A DNA stretch of 64,000 bases, taken from the NCBI RefSeq assembly GCF_026625565.1, contig NZ_CP112998.1, positions 6,732,501 to 6,796,500 on the forward strand, given 5' to 3'. A model generated the notes under the pieces. The model was given only the letters and a program-made list of their open reading frames with translations, did no database searches and was not told the DNA's origin. The DNA comes from Dyadobacter pollutisoli (GTDB lineage Bacteria > Bacteroidota > Bacteroidia > Cytophagales > Spirosomataceae). A program made the translations under genes and the position numbers. Positions within the stretch are counted from its first letter, which is position 1. Every line of letters starts with the position of its first letter. Positions 61,896 to 64,000 of this stretch are shown here, one piece after another.

Positions 61896-62921
61896 ATGAC
61901 CGAAAAAGAAATCACGATTTATGACATTGCCAAAATATTAGCGATTTCTCCGGCCACAGTTAGCAGGGCTTTGAATGACCATCCGGCGATTAATAGCCAA
62001 ACAAAACTGTCGATTCTTAATAAGGCGCAGGAATTGGGCTATCGTTCCAACACTTTTGCCAGTAATTTAAGGAGGAAAAAAACCAACACGCTGGGCGTCA
62101 TTGTGCCGCGGCTCAACAGTAATTTCATGTCAGCAGTACTGGCTGGAATGGAAGAAGTGGCGAATAATGCAGGTTATAATTTGCTGATCAGCCAGTCGCT
62201 TGAACTGGAAAAAAAGGAAAAAGCCAATGCCCGAACGATGTTCGCCAGCCGCGTGGATGGGTTACTGGCATCAATTGCTTACGACACGGATTCGTTTGAG
62301 CATTTTGAAATGTTCCTTGGCAAAAATGTCCCCGTTCTCTTTTTTGACCGGGTAATGGAGCATCCCAGATGTACCAGTGTTATTATCGACAATGTGAATG
62401 CGGGATATCAGGCTACCTCACACCTGATCAGCGAAGGTTGCAGGCGCATTATGCACGTAACGGGTGACCTCAGGCGTAATGTGTACGCGGGAAGGTTGGA
62501 GGGTTATAGGCAGGCGTTGCGGGAAAAAGGGTTGGATCCTGACGAATCTCTGATTATGGTGACCGATCTCAGCCTGGAAGCGGGGAGGCTGGCTGCCGAT
62601 AAGCTGGCAAGTATGGATGCACGACCGGACGGTATTTTCATCGCCAATGATCTCTGCGCTGTCACTTGTATGAAGGCATTGAAGGAAAAGGGCTACGACA
62701 TTCCAGCCGACATTGCAGTTGTAGGCTTCAATAATGACCCCGTTTCGCAAGTGATAGAGCCCAATCTCACAACCGTTTTTTACCCGGGTTATCAAATGGG
62801 CAAAGTCGCCGTCAAGACAATGATCAACCAGCTGAACGGCGCCCAAAACATCGAAATAAACGACCCGATTATCCTCCGGTCAGAACTGATGATCAGAGGG
62901 TCGTCATTGAAAAAAGGCTGA
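61896..62921 (+). CDS. LacI-family transcriptional regulator
   Basis: The 341-residue regulator has the N-terminal HTH ITIYDIAKILAISPATVSRALNDHPAINSQTK with hinge (GYRSNTFASNLRRKKT) and a periplasmic-binding-like effector domain (TLGVIVPRLNSNFMSAVLAGMEEVANNAGYNLL ... GIFIANDLCAVTCMKALKEKGYDIPADIAVVGFNNDPVSQVIEPNLTTV). It is divergent from uxuA. It probably binds the palindrome at 61769-61782, and possibly that at 24735-24748, with a uronate-pathway intermediate as effector. Confidence 0.95.
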   Translation: MTEKEITIYDIAKILAISPATVSRALNDHPAINSQTKLSILNKAQELGYRSNTFASNLRRKKTNTLGVIVPRLNSNFMSAVLAGMEEVANNAGYNLLISQSLELEKKEKANARTMFASRVDGLLASIAYDTDSFEHFEMFLGKNVPVLFFDRVMEHPRCTSVIIDNVNAGYQATSHLISEGCRRIMHVTGDLRRNVYAGRLEGYRQALREKGLDPDESLIMVTDLSLEAGRLAADKLASMDARPDGIFIANDLCAVTCMKALKEKGYDIPADIAVVGFNNDPVSQVIEPNLTTVFYPGYQMGKVAVKTMINQLNGAQNIEINDPIILRSELMIRGSSLKKG

Positions 62922-62995
62922 TTGAGTAACTTGCGGACTACAACGTATGCCATTTAGGAATTCAACTGTAAATCATTATTTTTGAATAAAAGCAG

Positions 62996-63559
62996 ATGAT
63001 TATGGAAGCTGTGGCTGAAAAACTTTACACTCTGGAGGAATACTTTGCCTTCTGTGAAACGCAGGAAGGCCGTTTTGAATTTGTCAACGGAGAAATAGTA
63101 GAGATGTCGGGAGAATCAGTTATAGCCAATCAGATTGCGGGAAACATACATCGTTATGTAGGCAATTTTTTAGAGGATAAGCCTTACATAATGGTTCAAA
63201 ATTGTGTAAAACTACAAGTTCAGGAAGGCAAGGTTTTCCGTATGCCAGATTTCCTGGTTTTTAAGGAGACTGGAAATTTGGGCAGATATGCCACTGAACC
63301 ACTATTAATCGTTGAAGTTTTATCAGAAAGCACAGCGAAAACTGACCGTTCTGCCAAGCTGAATGAGTACCGGCTTATTCCTTCGTTGCAATATTATCTG
63401 ATCGTTGATCAGGAAAGCTGTTTTGTCGAAATTTACATTCGTGAAGGCAAACGCTGGTATGTAGAGCTCTATGACAAAATGGAAGATACTATTTCCCTTC
63501 CTTATTTTGGCATTGAAATTCCCGTGAAGACAATCTACAAAAAGATCAGTTTTCAGTAA
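62996..63559 (+). CDS. Uma2/DUF820 family putative PD-(D/E)xK nuclease
   Basis: The 187-residue protein begins MEAVAEKLYTLEEYFAFCETQEGRFEFVNGEIVEMSGES. It contains the restriction-fold core: RMPDFLVFKETG (PD), LLIVEVLSESTAKTDRSAKLNEYR (ExLS with following Lys), LQYYLIVDQESCFVEIYIREG. Family members (Uma2) are common in Cytophagales and cyanobacteria, but their biological role is unproven. Its stop overlaps the end of the convergent gene by 14 bp (63546-63559). Confidence 0.9.
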   Translation: MIMEAVAEKLYTLEEYFAFCETQEGRFEFVNGEIVEMSGESVIANQIAGNIHRYVGNFLEDKPYIMVQNCVKLQVQEGKVFRMPDFLVFKETGNLGRYATEPLLIVEVLSESTAKTDRSAKLNEYRLIPSLQYYLIVDQESCFVEIYIREGKRWYVELYDKMEDTISLPYFGIEIPVKTIYKKISFQ

Positions 63560-64000
63560 GTGATTTCGGTTCAACTTTACAAGCAAATACCTGCTGGGTC
63601 GCAGGCTCTGTATCATTCCCTTTCAATAACCTGTTGAATGCTACTACACCTCCATCGTGTGACCATACCAGGTTGGTCGGTGCGGGGTTAGTTGGTTTGG
63701 TTAGCGTTTTGATCCTTTCGGCGAAAGGTTCAGTTCCGGTTTTGCATAATGTAATGCTTCCTTTCCAAACATAAGTTACGTGCTGGCCATCGGGATGCCA
63801 TCTTACATTTCCTATTACATCATAATCATGCTCTGTTAATTGCTGCGGTTTGCCGCCGGTAGGAGAAATGACAAAAATCTGGCTGATGCCTTTTTCATCC
63901 TTCGCCAAATAAGCAAGATATTTTCCATCGGGCGAAGACCTGACGATCCCCAGGCAACCAGGCTGGGAAGTATTGGCGGTATAGGTCAGCCTTCTTTGTA
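63546..64000 (-). CDS. TolB-like/PD40 beta-propeller protein, C-terminal part
   Basis: The frame runs off the right edge; about 151 C-terminal residues are visible, continuous from the edge (QRRLTYTANTSQPGCLGIVR, then SSPDGKYLAYLAKDEKGIS). The repeated [RS]-x-x-PDGK-x-[LI]-x-Y and WHPDGQHVTYVW and WSHDGGVVAFN segments mark PD40/TolB-type propeller blades. The SQPGCLGIVRSSPDG stretch resembles the DUF3748 group, but this is tentative. The start lies outside the window. Confidence 0.75.
   Translation of the reverse strand, partial: QRRLTYTANTSQPGCLGIVRSSPDGKYLAYLAKDEKGISQIFVISPTGGKPQQLTEHDYDVIGNVRWHPDGQHVTYVWKGSITLCKTGTEPFAERIKTLTKPTNPAPTNLVWSHDGGVVAFNRLLKGNDTEPATQQVFACKVEPKSLTEN

Noticed and set aside
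62977..62984. TATTTTTG as promoter of the Uma2 gene
   Set aside because: It matches TAnnTTTG but has no TTG at a proper distance and would leave almost no leader.

Overview
The window looks like a chromosome segment of a Bacteroidota bacterium of the order Cytophagales, most like Dyadobacter or a related Spirosomataceae genus. That placement is inferred from gene content: a SusC/SusD pair, proteins with type IX secretion-type C-termini, PadR/PspC/GIN-domain genes, paired DUF3857 proteins, a DUF4290-murA pair, and promoters of the Bacteroidota type (TTG, about 20 nt, TAnnTTTG) with no Shine-Dalgarno pattern. I found no rRNA, tRNA, CRISPR array, integrase or insertion sequence. The gene order looks like ordinary chromosome and not a mobile island.

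Layout. 1-8.3 kb: end of an M16 peptidase, photolyase, a DUF1080 hydrolase, murA with DUF4290, a gingipain-like C25 peptidase and DHFR. 8.4-17.2 kb: a PadR-PspC/GIN-GIN envelope operon, an outer-membrane barrel, a thioesterase, RidA, gltX and an AIM24 protein. 17.3-24.8 kb: a secreted SGNH esterase below a SusD/SusC pair whose long upstream region holds a perfect LacI-type palindrome. 25-30.3 kb: an oxidoreductase and two tandem DUF3857 proteins. 30.3-40.6 kb: an imino-acid region with 2,5-dioxovalerate dehydrogenase, 4-hydroxyproline epimerase, an APC permease, an ArsR/SRPBCC pair, and a fused 5-oxoprolinase with an NRAMP-like transporter. 40.7-49.4 kb: a 1251-residue ThuA/propeller/cupredoxin lipoprotein, a Gfo/Idh protein, a GNAT, a HGSNAT-like acyltransferase and a GH125 mannosidase. 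49.6-54 kb: a HigBA module and an iron-type TonB receptor with a PepSY protein. 54.6-64 kb: a sugar isomerase, an AraC regulator, a four-gene uxuA operon with a divergent LacI regulator, a Uma2 protein and a partial beta-propeller protein.

How the genes work together. The main theme is uptake and oxidation of sugars, sugar acids and imino acids. Families tied to 3-keto-glycoside chemistry recur (DUF1080, ThuA, Gfo/Idh/MocA, sugar isomerase). Two identical-pattern palindromes (TGCAAnCGnTTGCA), one upstream of susC and one between uxuA and lacI, suggest one LacI regulator links outer-membrane uptake to the uxuA operon 37 kb away. The imino-acid region suggests use of hydroxyproline and pyroglutamate.

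The least-explained structure is a modular hairpin repeat in two intergenic islands (49.4 and 54.2-54.6 kb). Its flanks are conserved while its short stem changes on both sides together. No novel defence or mobile system is evident. The best candidates for undescribed biology are this repeat family, the NRAMP-like transporter without metal-binding motifs beside the oxoprolinase, and the dehydrogenase-like lipoprotein carrying its own azurin-type copper domain.
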